From contig NZ_LRPC01000012.1 in NCBI RefSeq assembly GCF_001592965.1, positions 62,001 to 126,000 of the forward strand: 64,000 nt of DNA. Reading direction: 5' to 3'. The notes beneath the pieces were generated by a model. It was not told the DNA's origin. It was given only the letters and a program-made list of their open reading frames with translations, and did not search any database. Position 1 is the first letter of the stretch, and each line of letters opens with the position of its first letter. The translations under genes and the position numbers were made by a program. The DNA is from Roseivirga spongicola. Lineage in GTDB: Bacteria > Bacteroidota > Bacteroidia > Cytophagales > Cyclobacteriaceae. Below are positions 50,831-59,828 of the stretch, one piece after another.

Positions 50831-51436
50831 CTAAAACAACTCCATCTGTTCTGGTAGCAACCTAAATGACTTTCTGTGATATGGGGTAATCCCTAATTGT
50901 CTAATGGCATCTCTGTGTTTTATGGTCGGGTAGCCAGCATTGGTTTCCCAGCCATAGCCAGGGTATTGTTGAGCTAGCTCTGCCATTACACGGTCGCGAT
51001 GAGTTTTGGCCAAAATAGATGCTGCGGCAATACTCATGTACTTGCCGTCACCTTTCACAATGCACTCGTGAGGAATGCCATCATAAGCCTTAAATCGGTT
51101 GCCATCTATTAGTAAGAGATCGGGTTGAATGGAAAGGTCTCTCACCGACAGGTGCATGGCCAAGTATGATGCATTTAGAATGTTGATTTCATCGATTTGA
51201 GTATGGCTTACTTCCTGAACCGAATAGGCTAAAGCATCTCTTTTAATCACCTCTTCGAGTATTTCAAGCTGCTTTTTATTGAGCTTTTTGGAGTCGTTAA
51301 GAAGTTCGTTTTCGTAATCAGCAGGCAATATAACTGCAGCGGCCACAACAGGACCGGCTAATGGTCCTCGTCCGGCTTCATCGCAACCAGCTTCAACAAT
51401 TCCTTCTTTAAAATAGGGCTTTAGCATCTGAGGCAT
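50831..51436 (-). CDS. rnhB: Ribonuclease HII
   Basis: A 201-residue type 2 RNase H that nicks RNA in RNA-DNA hybrids and removes misincorporated ribonucleotides. The first catalytic pair is in AGCDEAGRGPLAGPVVAAAVIL (D19, E20). LLIDGN supplies the third acidic residue, and SIAAASILAKTHRDRVM the fourth region. Met codons at 51436 and 51427 can both start it. It is convergent with nothing nearby and divergent from the NUDIX gene. Confidence 0.96.
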   Translation of the reverse strand: MPQMLKPYFKEGIVEAGCDEAGRGPLAGPVVAAAVILPADYENELLNDSKKLNKKQLEILEEVIKRDALAYSVQEVSHTQIDEINILNASYLAMHLSVRDLSIQPDLLLIDGNRFKAYDGIPHECIVKGDGKYMSIAAASILAKTHRDRVMAELAQQYPGYGWETNAGYPTIKHRDAIRQLGITPYHRKSFRLLPEQMELF

Positions 51437-51475
51437 TAAACATAATGAATGAGTCTAGAACTTGAAAGCTTTCTC

Positions 51476-51483
51476 TATTTTTG
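51476..51483 (+). promoter_or_regulatory. -7 box close to the NUDIX start codon
   Basis: TATTTTTG matches TAnnTTTG and ends four bases before the ATG at 51488, so the transcript would have almost no leader. No TTG at the normal distance. Confidence 0.35.
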
Positions 51484-51487
51484 AACC

Positions 51488-52036
51488 ATGAGCGAAGAGA
51501 AGAATCCTTGGAAAACTTTAAGTGGTAAGCTGGTTTATGAAAATCCATGGATTAAGGTTGATGAGTTTCAGGTCATTAATCCATCGGGTAATCCAGGAAT
51601 CTATGGGAAGGTTTCTTTTAAAGGGTTGGCCGTGGGAATTATCCCTATCGATGAGGAAGGGAATACTTGGTTGGTAGGTCAGTACAGATACACGCTAAAC
51701 GAGTATAGTTGGGAGATTCCTATGGGAGCGGTTCCTACTTCAGAAACTTATGAAGAAGGGGCTTTGCGTGAACTAAGAGAGGAGACAGGATTAACAGCTC
51801 AAAAACTAGAGTTTCTATGCAAAATACATACTTCCAACTCTGTGACTGACGAAGTTGGAATGGTTTACGTAGCTAGGGAACTATCTGAGGGTGAAACAGA
51901 GTTTGACGATACCGAAGACATTCAAGTGAAGAAAATTCCTTTTAAAGAAGCCCTAGAATGGGTTATGGATGGAAGGATTACCGATAGCTTGAGTGTTGGC
52001 GGAATACTAAAATTAGCTCGCTTGCTGAATATATAA
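51488..52036 (+). CDS. NUDIX hydrolase (ADP-ribose pyrophosphatase-like)
   Basis: A 182-residue NUDIX protein. The full box GX5EX7REUXEEXGU lies at residues 80-102 (G80, E86, R94-E95, E98-E99, G101). The sequence around it (WLVGQYRYTLNEYSWEIPMGAV) is like ADP-ribose or sugar-nucleotide pyrophosphatases. The exact substrate cannot be told. Its stop overlaps the MATE exporter start by one base (TAATG). Confidence 0.92.
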   Translation: MSEEKNPWKTLSGKLVYENPWIKVDEFQVINPSGNPGIYGKVSFKGLAVGIIPIDEEGNTWLVGQYRYTLNEYSWEIPMGAVPTSETYEEGALRELREETGLTAQKLEFLCKIHTSNSVTDEVGMVYVARELSEGETEFDDTEDIQVKKIPFKEALEWVMDGRITDSLSVGGILKLARLLNI

Positions 52037-53385
52037 TGCAAAGTCCACTCTCATACAAAAATCATTTCGGAAAGACCTTCCACCTAGCATACCCTGTAAT
52101 GCTTAGTCAGCTTGGCCACATTATGGTGGGCATCGTGGACAGTATTATGGTGGGGCAGCTCGGGCCAACAGAGCTGGCTGCTTCTTCCTTTGCCAATAAT
52201 TTTATGGCTGTGTTCATGATGTTCGGTATTGGTGTAACCTATGGAATTACGCCAATGGTAGCTCAGGCCGATGGCAAGCAAGATCAATCTAAATTAGTGC
52301 GATTACTGAGGCATGGTATTATTCTTAGTTTGATTGTGGGAGTGTTCTTAGTGCTGCTCATGTTCAGTCTTTCCACTCTCTTTCCTTATATGAGGCAACC
52401 AGATGAGGTGATTGAAATAGGCAGGCCTTATTTCTTTATTATTGCCAGTTCCTTATTTCCAATGTTGGTTTTTCAAGGGTTCAGGCAGTTCTCTGAAGGC
52501 ATGTCGGTTACCAAACCAACCATGTTTATTACCATTCTGGCAAACATAGTGAATGTAGTACTGAACTATTTGCTTATCTATGGTAAGCTCGGTTTTCCTG
52601 AGCTTGGTTTGAATGGTGCTGGTTGGGCAACTCTCATTTCTCGTGTAGTAATGGCCATTGGAATGTTCTGGTTTGTTAGAAATTATTCCAAGTTTAAAGA
52701 ATTCAAGGCTGGTTTTTTGTTGAATCAGTTTAAAGCCGACTTTTTCAAACCTATGCTTAAAATAGGTATCCCAACGGGTGGTCAGTTTGTGTTTGAAGTA
52801 GGCGCATTCGCCATGTCGGCAATCATGATGGGATGGTTAGGTACTATTCCGTTGGCAGCTCACCAGATCGCCATCAGCTTGGTGTCCTTGAGTTATATGA
52901 TGGCTTCAGGAATTTCTGCTGCTTCTACGGTGAGGGTTGGGAATCAGCTTGGTCAAGAAGATTATCCGAACTTAAAGAGAGCAGGAAATACCAGTTTCTT
53001 AATGGTTTTGGTTTTTATGGCTATTTGTTCAGCCATTTATATTCTCTTTAACGGGTTCTTCCCAACCATATATGTAGACGAGCCAGAGGTGATAGGAATA
53101 GCTTCTTCGCTTATAGTAATTGCGGGTTTATTTCAGCTTAGCGATGGGGTGCAAGTTGTTGGTCTTGGTTGTCTCAGAGGAATGTCTGACGTAAGAATGC
53201 CCACAATCATAACCTTTGTGTCTTATTGGGGGCTGGCTATTCCCGCTAGTTATCTTTTTGGGTTTGTTCTAGATTTTGGTGCTCCTGGCATATGGTATGG
53301 TTTATTGATTGGACTTACAGTTGCTGCAATTTTGCTCTATATTCGCTTCAATAAGCTATCAAATAAAAAGATTTTAAGTGCTTAG
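52036..53385 (+). CDS. MATE-family multidrug efflux transporter
   Basis: A 449-residue NorM-like exporter with twelve predicted helices in two similar halves. LAYPVMLSQLGHIMVGIVDSIMVGQLGPTELAA at the start is characteristic, as is GIPTGGQFVFEVGAFAMSAIMMGWLG in the second half. It uses a cation gradient to expel drugs or metabolites; the substrate is unknown. It is coupled to the NUDIX gene by a one-base overlap. Confidence 0.94.
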   Translation: MQSPLSYKNHFGKTFHLAYPVMLSQLGHIMVGIVDSIMVGQLGPTELAASSFANNFMAVFMMFGIGVTYGITPMVAQADGKQDQSKLVRLLRHGIILSLIVGVFLVLLMFSLSTLFPYMRQPDEVIEIGRPYFFIIASSLFPMLVFQGFRQFSEGMSVTKPTMFITILANIVNVVLNYLLIYGKLGFPELGLNGAGWATLISRVVMAIGMFWFVRNYSKFKEFKAGFLLNQFKADFFKPMLKIGIPTGGQFVFEVGAFAMSAIMMGWLGTIPLAAHQIAISLVSLSYMMASGISAASTVRVGNQLGQEDYPNLKRAGNTSFLMVLVFMAICSAIYILFNGFFPTIYVDEPEVIGIASSLIVIAGLFQLSDGVQVVGLGCLRGMSDVRMPTIITFVSYWGLAIPASYLFGFVLDFGAPGIWYGLLIGLTVAAILLYIRFNKLSNKKILSA

Positions 53386-53442
53386 GTGTTAAGGTGCAAC
53401 CATTTCAGCGCTAGCTAGTCTTTCCCTTGTAAACATTATAAC

Positions 53443-54144
53443 ATGAGAAGAATTTCCTTATTACTTACTTTCAGTTTATTGGTTTCATTGGCTTGGGCAC
53501 AAAGCAAAGAGACTAGAGATGTCGGTAACTTCGATTATATCTCAATGAGTATTTCTGGGAAGGTGTACGTGACCCAAGGGAACAAGAATGAAGTGATAGT
53601 TGAGGCGGATCGTGATGATATGGAAAACATCAGAACCGAGGTAAGAGGAGGTAGGCTATCTATTTCTACCAAGGGCAAAGGTGGATGGTTCAGTTGGGGC
53701 GATGGTTTAGATGGAAAAGTGAATATCTATGTTACCGTAAAGGAATTGACCGGAGTAAACGTGAGTGGTTCAGGAGATGTAATTAGCAGAAATACAATCA
53801 AGGCCGATTTGTTTGAAGCGTCTATTTCTGGCTCGGGCGATATTGAAATAGAACTAGACGCCCGTGCTGTTCAATCTAAAATTACGGGCTCTGGAAATAT
53901 TGAGCTTTCGGGTTCGGCACAAAGAGCAAAATTGGGCATAAGCGGGTCAGGAAAGTACTACGCGGAAGACTTAAAAGTAGACGATTATGAGGTCTCTATT
54001 TCTGGATCAGGAAGAGCTGCTATTAATACTGATGGAGAGTTAGATGTTAGAATCTCTGGCAGTGGAAGTGTCTATTACTCTGGCAACCCAACAGGAGTGA
54101 ATACCAATGTTTCAGGCTCAGGAAGAGTAAGAAGAAATAATTAA
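53443..54144 (+). CDS. Exported head GIN-domain (DUF2807) protein
   Basis: A 233-residue exported protein. The signal peptide covers residues 1-19 (RRISLLLTFSLLVSLAWAQ). The remainder is a right-handed beta-helix of the DUF2807/GIN type, with regularly spaced SGSG turns (GVNVSGSGDVISR, EASISGSGDIEIE, KLGISGSGKYYAE). Family members are placed in the periplasm or at the surface; the function is unknown and adhesin-like roles are speculative. A good terminator follows 24 bases after the stop. Confidence 0.9.
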   Translation: MRRISLLLTFSLLVSLAWAQSKETRDVGNFDYISMSISGKVYVTQGNKNEVIVEADRDDMENIRTEVRGGRLSISTKGKGGWFSWGDGLDGKVNIYVTVKELTGVNVSGSGDVISRNTIKADLFEASISGSGDIEIELDARAVQSKITGSGNIELSGSAQRAKLGISGSGKYYAEDLKVDDYEVSISGSGRAAINTDGELDVRISGSGSVYYSGNPTGVNTNVSGSGRVRRNN

Positions 54145-54167
54145 GAAAGATACTGATAGAAGGTATT

Positions 54168-54203
54168 AAGCCTGCTTGGATGATAGCCTGAGCAGGCTTT
54201 TTT
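54168..54203 (+). terminator. Terminator of the GIN-domain gene
   Basis: AAGCCTGCT pairs perfectly with AGCAGGCTT and is followed by six or more T. Confidence 0.88.
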
Positions 54204-54269
54204 ATCCCATGGAATTCGAAATATCTAGACCTGGTCGATTCCTCGATAGGCTCGGGATAAAAAGAGGAT

Positions 54270-54346
54270 ACCCCTAAATCCCCTAAAGGGGACTTTGGCT
54301 TCATTGCTTTGATAAACTTCATCGCTTCACCCTTTAGGGTTGGGGT
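54270..54346. repeat. Dispersed intergenic palindromic element, member D
   Basis: Left hairpin CCCCTAAAGGGG, right palindrome CACCCTTTAGGGTTGGGGT without the inserted CCCGA hairpin. About 45 bases separate the halves. Confidence 0.75.
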
Positions 54347-54423
54347 TAAAGTTCTTTCTAAATAGAGATTTATATGTTATAGCTGAGGTTTTCGTCTGAC
54401 GACTTGGAATGTTATGATGATTT

Positions 54424-55095
54424 TTAAGAAAGCTTCTCAACGAACCTCTTATAACCTTCCACCAATAAGAATTGAGCTAATAGGTAGGTAGTCATAATGG
54501 CTAGGTTACTCATTTCAAACTCACCTAAAAACCTGTTGACAGCCAAAATAGAATCACTGACTACAAAAAAGCTAGCGCCAATCATTACTAGCCAAAAGCT
54601 CTGATTGTCTGATTTCTTCCATCTTTTTCTAGCCATAATAGCCATTAGGCAGATTATAACCGTGTAGGCAAGTGCCGGGAAATACATGTCGCCCAATCCA
54701 TCTTTTATAGCTGAAAACATCAGTAGGCCATAGAGTAGAAAAGGAATGTCTTGCCATTGAGGTTTGATGCCTTTTTCATAAACGCTTTTCGCACTCATAC
54801 TTACCACTATGTATACCATATGGGCGAGTAAAAAACTGATAAGCCCTGTTAAGAAGAAGATTGAATTTCGTTCGGCAAACATCAAAAGTGTATCTCCCAA
54901 AAAGGAAAAGAATAGCGCAATAGAAATGTATCGGTTTAGTGGTGAATCGGGCGTTGTTTTCAAAAAATAAAACAATAGGCTGGGAATAAGTATTGGCTTT
55001 GTGACCATCCCTATCAAGACAAAACCTCCAGCCAGCGACACCAAGTGAAGTACAGAAATGATAATAAATGGAAGTAGCTTCTTATCGACCTTCAT
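54424..55095 (-). CDS. YhhN/TMEM86 family (lysoplasmalogenase-like) membrane protein
   Basis: A 223-residue protein with about seven to eight helices. LVTKPILIPSLLFYFL-like MVTKPILIPSLLFYF, ALFFSFLGDTLLMF and GASFFVVSDSILAVNRF are the conserved segments of YhhN, with the conserved acidic residues within membranes. Animal TMEM86 relatives hydrolyse lysoplasmalogen; bacterial activity is unproven. It follows the MFS gene with a one-base overlap (TAATG on the minus strand). Confidence 0.88.
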   Translation of the reverse strand: MKVDKKLLPFIIISVLHLVSLAGGFVLIGMVTKPILIPSLLFYFLKTTPDSPLNRYISIALFFSFLGDTLLMFAERNSIFFLTGLISFLLAHMVYIVVSMSAKSVYEKGIKPQWQDIPFLLYGLLMFSAIKDGLGDMYFPALAYTVIICLMAIMARKRWKKSDNQSFWLVMIGASFFVVSDSILAVNRFLGEFEMSNLAIMTTYLLAQFLLVEGYKRFVEKLS

Positions 55096-56285
55096 TAGTC
55101 TTGAACCTTAAAAAGTTTATTTCCCCAATTTAGCCCGAAATTCAAAAAGAGGAATCCTAAGAATGAAAGAATAGCGCTTACTATAAAGGCATTTCGTAAA
55201 TTCTCAATCTCGTTGGCATAGATAAACCCTGCAGAAAATGCTCCCAAACCGATTCCAATTTCAAGGGCAATATACATGGTGGCTAATCCTTTGCCTCTTT
55301 TTTCATCGTGGCTTAAGTCAATGGTCCAGGCGTAAATGGTTGGCGTATTCAAGCCTACAGCTATACCAAAGGCTATAGAACTAGCAATTAGCATAAATTC
55401 CGTGTGTGTGAAGGCAACCATTAGGTCGGCTACTACAATGGCTAAAGCCGCCCATTTCAGAACAATTACTCTTCCGTATTTGTCGGAAGCTTTGCCAGCC
55501 AAAATTCTTATGAGCAATGAAGAGAATACGAAAATGGTGAAGAAAATACCTTTGTTACCTTGGTCAAACCCAATGCTAATGGTAAGGTCTGGCATAAGCG
55601 TTAGTGCCGCCCCAAATGAAAATGAGGTAAGCAGAAATAAGATAGATGGGTTAATTACCCTTGGTTCGAAAATGTCGGACTTGTTGATCTTTAAAAGTTC
55701 TAAACTGAACTTCTGCTTATTCGGTAGAGTTTCTTTCATGCCCGCCAATATTAGAACGGAGAGAATAGCCAGCGCTGAAGAACTGTAAAACATAGCGTCT
55801 AACCCGAATTGCTCGGTAATCATAGGGCCAAAACTTGGTCCGGCAGCCATACCCAAACTTCCGAATAGTCCAGAATAACCCATGGCTTCACCTCTTCTAT
55901 GTCTGGGGACTATATCTGCTAGGTAAGCGGCAGTTCCTGTAGGTTTAAAACCAGTAGAGAAACCATGTAAGAATCTAAGTAGTAGGAAAGCCCAAACTGT
56001 TCCGAGCATGGGGTATAGGAAGCCAACTACAAAGCAGACACCAGCACCAAAGATCATTACAGGAATTCGGCCTATAGTGTCTGAAAGCTTCCCACTAAAT
56101 GGTCTTGAAAGCCCCGCAGTAACAGTAAATAATGAAATAACCAGACCTTTCAACTCTCCACCACCTAAAGAGGTGAGGTAGTCGTAGAGGTCGGGCACAA
56201 TCATGTTGAAGCTCGAAAAGAACAGTAAAGAACTAAGGCAGAGCAAACAGAACTGCAATGAAAAAATACTCTTTTGCTCTGCCAT
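55095..56285 (-). CDS. MFS transporter
   Basis: A 396-residue major facilitator with twelve helices. The loop 2-3 signature GKLSDTIGRIPVM and a matching GKASDKYGRVIVL in the second half are clear. The GFSTGFKPTGTAAYLADIVPRHRRGEAMG segment is like drug or metabolite antiporters of the YfcJ/TetA-like type. The substrate is unknown. The gene starts three bases after the prfB stop, so it may be cotranscribed with RF2 and YhhN. Confidence 0.9.
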   Translation of the reverse strand: MAEQKSIFSLQFCLLCLSSLLFFSSFNMIVPDLYDYLTSLGGGELKGLVISLFTVTAGLSRPFSGKLSDTIGRIPVMIFGAGVCFVVGFLYPMLGTVWAFLLLRFLHGFSTGFKPTGTAAYLADIVPRHRRGEAMGYSGLFGSLGMAAGPSFGPMITEQFGLDAMFYSSSALAILSVLILAGMKETLPNKQKFSLELLKINKSDIFEPRVINPSILFLLTSFSFGAALTLMPDLTISIGFDQGNKGIFFTIFVFSSLLIRILAGKASDKYGRVIVLKWAALAIVVADLMVAFTHTEFMLIASSIAFGIAVGLNTPTIYAWTIDLSHDEKRGKGLATMYIALEIGIGLGAFSAGFIYANEIENLRNAFIVSAILSFLGFLFLNFGLNWGNKLFKVQD

Positions 56286-56288
56286 GTC

Positions 56289-57366
56289 TTATTGCTGCAT
56301 TAAGAATGCTTTGATGTAATCGTCAAGGTCTCCGTCTAGCACGTTCTGAACATCTGTTCGCTCTACACCAGTACGGTTGTCCTTTATGAGTTTATATGGG
56401 TGTAACACATAGTTTCGAATCTGTGACCCGAAATCCACACGCATTTTTTCACCTTCAACTTTGTCTCGCTCAGCATTACGCTTGTCCATCTCTAGCTGAT
56501 AGAGTCTGGATTTTAGCAATGCCATGGCATTTTCCTTATTGTCTAGCTGCGAACGGGTTTCTGTGTTTTCGATCACAATTCCGGTAGGAGCGTGCCTCAA
56601 ACGAACACCTGTTTCAACCTTGTTCACGTTCTGACCACCAGCACCACCCGAACGGAAGGTGTCCCAAGTAATGTCCGATGGATTAACCTCAATTTCAATG
56701 GTGTCATCAATAACAGGATAGGCAAATACCGATGCGAAAGAGGTGTGTCTTCTTCCTCCTGAATCGAAAGGAGAAATTCTAACTAAACGGTGCACTCCAG
56801 TTTCAGATTTCAGTTGACCGTAAGCAAACTCTCCATCGAACTCCAATGAGCAAGACTTTAGTCCTGCAACTTCTCCTGGTTGGTAGTTGAGTTGCTTCAC
56901 TTTCATGCCTTTGCTTTCGCCCCACATAATGTACATACGCATGAGGATTTCGGCCCAGTCATTACTTTCCGTTCCGCCCGCCCCTGGGTTAATCTCGATC
57001 ACCGCTTTTAGCTGATCTTCTTCACCACTAAGCATTTTCTTGAATTCTACTTCTTCTAGAACTTCTAGGGCGTTTTCGTAAGCACTTTGGATTTCGGATT
57101 CGTCACCTTCTCCCATTTCGAAGAACTCGAAAAGGGTCTCTAGGTCTTCCACGGCCTCGTTGGCTGTCTCAAAACTGTTGGTCCAAACTTTCTTGGCTCG
57201 AATGGCCTTGAGCGTTTTTTCTGCTTCTTTTGGGTCGTTCCAGAAGTCTGGTTGAGCAGTAACCAGTTCTTCTTCTTCTACTTCACGTTTCTTGACATCG
57301 TAGTCAAAGATACCTCCTCAAGGCCGAGATACGAGCCTTCAAATCTTTTAATTGATCTGCATTCAT
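56289..57366 (-). CDS. prfB: Peptide chain release factor 2 with programmed +1 frameshift
   Basis: RF2 releases polypeptides at UGA and UAA. The gene starts at ATG 57366 and reads 20 codons to CTT at 57309-57307, followed in frame by TGA (57306-57304). The AGGAGGTATCTTTGAC context is the classic RF2 frameshift site: ribosomes slip +1 so that T is skipped and GAC (57305-57303) is read. The full product has 358 residues. SPF, the RF2 stop-recognition motif, is in VRISPFDSGGRRHTSF, and GGQ is in RSGGAGGQNVNK. When RF2 is scarce, slippage rises, so expression is self-regulated. Confidence 0.97.
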
Positions 57367-57388
57367 GGTGGATAATTTTTTGAAGATG

Positions 57389-57419
57389 CAAAGGTGCGTA
57401 TTTGATTCGCAATTGACAA
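57389..57419 (-). promoter_or_regulatory. Candidate prfB promoter
   Basis: On the minus strand TTG (57417-57419) and CACCTTTG (57389-57396) are 20 bases apart. CACCTTTG differs from TAnnTTTG at two positions of its TA. Confidence 0.45.
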
Positions 57420-57461
57420 TTTTCAATTACGAATTATCAGAGTCAAACTTGAAACGGTGGT

Positions 57462-58025
57462 TCAGGATTTACGTATAATTTGCGGGTGGTATCTTTTTAT
57501 CAAGATAGAAATTACCCCTGCGAGCAGAGATATACAAGCATATAGGATATTGGTATAAGAGGATTCAATTTCCTTCATTAATGTGTCACCATCTTTAAGG
57601 TATGCTCTCTTTGAGGATTTGATTGAATAGATAAAAAATGTATTACCCGGTTTTTCGAGGTGTTTAAGGTCGTATTTTGGAATTTCCAGTGTTAATTGAT
57701 CGCCTTTTTTAAAATCTCGTATGAAGTCATTTTTATCAAATAGACTTAGGAAGTCAGCTTTGATTTTAAAAGTACAATCATAATTATTGAGCCAGATGTT
57801 ATTTATTCTTTTGGTTCCTCTGAAACCTCTAATATGTTTGAATTCGTAATCTTGAATTAGTCCTTGAACTTCATGAAGGTCATCATCCGTTTCTGGTTTG
57901 TCTTGACCTATTTCCTGATATAGAAATGTGCAAAATATAATGAGGCAGAAGAAGGCGAAAAAGTTCTTATCAATGTTGTTGAATATTAATTTGAGTATTC
58001 TGAATTGGTGTTTTGTTTTTCTCAC
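57462..58025 (-). CDS. Hypothetical two-helix membrane protein
   Basis: A 187-residue protein starting at GTG 58025. Helices lie near residues 22-40 (FFAFFCLIIFCTFLY) and 157-177 (LYACISLLAGVISILI). The loop between them is beta-rich and charged, with EVQGLIQDYEFKHIRGFRGTKRINNIWLNNYDCTF and GDQLTLEIPKYDL, and may form a small periplasmic domain. I do not recognise the family. It follows the gene at 58031 by five bases, so the two are cotranscribed. Confidence 0.68.
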   Translation of the reverse strand: MRKTKHQFRILKLIFNNIDKNFFAFFCLIIFCTFLYQEIGQDKPETDDDLHEVQGLIQDYEFKHIRGFRGTKRINNIWLNNYDCTFKIKADFLSLFDKNDFIRDFKKGDQLTLEIPKYDLKHLEKPGNTFFIYSIKSSKRAYLKDGDTLMKEIESSYTNILYACISLLAGVISILIKRYHPQIIRKS

Positions 58026-58030
58026 AGATG

Positions 58031-58534
58031 CTACCTACTCACAATGTAAGCCTCAAATTTCTCATTGGTGAGGTCTACTCGTTTTCTTCGGAAGGCCTTC
58101 ATGGCATAACCGGTGCCTACAAGTGCCGCAGCAGAGATAGTTGTCCCTTTGTCGAATGAAAATTTATTGCCCGATACCACAGAGTTATTGAATAAATCTA
58201 GGGCTAGAAGGCCATAGCCAGCTGTGGGCAAAACCCGCTCTGCAGCCCTTAGAATTTCAGCTCGGTTGGTAGTGGCATTCTGAACATCAACTTCAGCAAC
58301 TTGCTCAATAAGTATAATGTTGTTTTCCATTACTATGGTGCTGTCCACAAACTCAGTGATTCTATCTTTGAAAAACTCTTTGCTTCCTTTTTGCTTGTAT
58401 ACAAAGTAGTCGCCTACTCTATATTCATATCGCCTAGTAGATCCGTTTTTACGGATTAACAGATAATCTTGCGCAGAAACCCCTTCAAAAAGAAAAAGCA
58501 GCAATAGGAAAAAGAGAATGTTTCTAACTTTCAT
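58031..58534 (-). CDS. Hypothetical exported protein
   Basis: A 167-residue protein with a signal peptide (residues 1-21, ending VSA). The mature part opens with YLLIRKNGSTRRYEYRVGDYFVYKQKGSKEFFKDRITEF, a beta-rich pattern found in several Bacteroidota exported proteins of unknown role. A hydrophobic glycine-rich segment follows near residue 130 (TISAAALVGTGYAMKAF). No enzyme motif is visible. It lies between ilvE and the small membrane protein gene in the same direction. Confidence 0.68.
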   Translation of the reverse strand: MKVRNILFFLLLLFLFEGVSAQDYLLIRKNGSTRRYEYRVGDYFVYKQKGSKEFFKDRITEFVDSTIVMENNIILIEQVAEVDVQNATTNRAEILRAAERVLPTAGYGLLALDLFNNSVVSGNKFSFDKGTTISAAALVGTGYAMKAFRRKRVDLTNEKFEAYIVSR

Positions 58535-58572
58535 ATTGCTGCTAAGTAACGTAAAAACTTCGTTAACGTGAG

Positions 58573-59637
58573 TTAAATTTTATATACCCAGCCTCGCTGG
58601 TCTTCTACCTCTCCGGTTCTAATAGCGTCTAATTCTTTTAAAACTTTTTTAGAGAAGAATGAATCATCTGCAGCAGGCAGATCGAATAATTCATCTTCAA
58701 AGCCAATGGTGGCAATAGGGGCAATAGTAGCGGCTGTGCCTACACCGAAAGCTTCTTGAAGTCTACCTTCTTTAGCGGCAGCAACTACTTCAGAAACTTT
58801 TACTGGCGCTTCTTCTACCTGCATTCCCCAGTCTCTAGCAATGGTCAGTACAGAGTCTCTGGTAATACCTTTAAGGATTGTACCAGAAGTAGGAGCTGTT
58901 CTTAAAACACCATCAATCATAAACATTACGTTCATGGTGCCAGACTCTTCAATAAATTCATGGCTCTTGCCATCAGTCCAGATCAATTGATCGAAGCCTT
59001 GTTGTTGGGCTAAGCGTGCAGGGTAGAGGCTGGCAGCATAGTTTCCACCAGCTTTAGCATAACCAGTTCCTCCTTCAAATGCTCTTGAGAATTTAGTTTC
59101 AATCTTCACTCTTACTGGTTTGGTGTAGTAAGAACCAACCGGGCAAGTAATGATCATAAACCTGTAATTATTTGAAGGTCGAACGCCAATGTATTCATCG
59201 GTTCCGAAAACGAAAGGTCTAACGTAAAGCGCAGTACCTGGTTTAGAAGGCACCCAAGCTGAGTCTAACTTCAATAACTCAGTAAGCCCATCCATGAATA
59301 ATGACTCAGGTACCTGAGGAATACACATTCTTTCAGCAGAAACGTTTAGCCTGGAAGCATTGGCTTCAGGTCTAAAACTTACCACTTCACCAGCAGCATT
59401 TTTGTAGGCTTTTAGGCCTTCGAAAATTGTAATGGCGTAGTGCAATGTTGTCATAGCCGGAGATACCGACATGTTCTGATAAGGTACGATTCTTAAGTCT
59501 TGCCATTCGCCATCTATGTAATCGGCAATGAACATGTGATCCGAATAGAGCTTTCCGAATGGAATGTTGTCTTCATCCAATTCATTAATTCTAGACTGAG
59601 ATGTCTTTTCTATGCGAATGGTAGAGGTGTCAATCAT
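58573..59637 (-). CDS. ilvE: Branched-chain amino acid aminotransferase
   Basis: A 354-residue fold-type IV PLP aminotransferase for leucine, isoleucine and valine. The catalytic lysine is in GTGYAKAGGNYAASLYP. QLIWTDGKSHEFIEESGTMNVMFMI holds the phosphate and carboxylate contacts, and TSGTILKGITRDSVLTIA the PLP cup. The length matches the longer BCAT type (IlvE class II). It has a full promoter upstream. It is followed by two unknown genes in the same direction. Confidence 0.95.
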   Translation of the reverse strand: MIDTSTIRIEKTSQSRINELDEDNIPFGKLYSDHMFIADYIDGEWQDLRIVPYQNMSVSPAMTTLHYAITIFEGLKAYKNAAGEVVSFRPEANASRLNVSAERMCIPQVPESLFMDGLTELLKLDSAWVPSKPGTALYVRPFVFGTDEYIGVRPSNNYRFMIITCPVGSYYTKPVRVKIETKFSRAFEGGTGYAKAGGNYAASLYPARLAQQQGFDQLIWTDGKSHEFIEESGTMNVMFMIDGVLRTAPTSGTILKGITRDSVLTIARDWGMQVEEAPVKVSEVVAAAKEGRLQEAFGVGTAATIAPIATIGFEDELFDLPAADDSFFSKKVLKELDAIRTGEVEDQRGWVYKI

Positions 59638-59661
59638 CGTTTTAATCTTTTAGGTAGTCTA

Positions 59662-59692
59662 CAAATTTAACTAAAATCGACCTTGGTGCAAA
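59662..59692 (-). promoter_or_regulatory. Promoter of ilvE
   Basis: On the minus strand TTTG (59689-59692) and TAAATTTG (59662-59669) are 19 bases apart, a close match to the Bacteroidota consensus. It lies 25 bases before the start codon. Confidence 0.75.
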
Positions 59693-59828
59693 TCTAGGTG
59701 AAGGTGTAAGATTCTAGTTTTCAGTAAGTTATATTTAATTTACTCAGAACAAATGATTCTGAATGAGGGTGGTTTTGGTCGAAAATTCCGCAATTAACTC
59801 AAAACGCCCAATAATTTTCTGAGCAACT

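Noticed and set aside
50620-50865. An 81-residue ORF downstream of the ABC permease
   Set aside because: It is built from repeat hairpins and runs into rnhB on the other strand.
57153-57366. prfB as a frameshifted pseudogene
   Set aside because: The frame change is at the standard RF2 recoding site with its AGGAGG element, so it is programmed.
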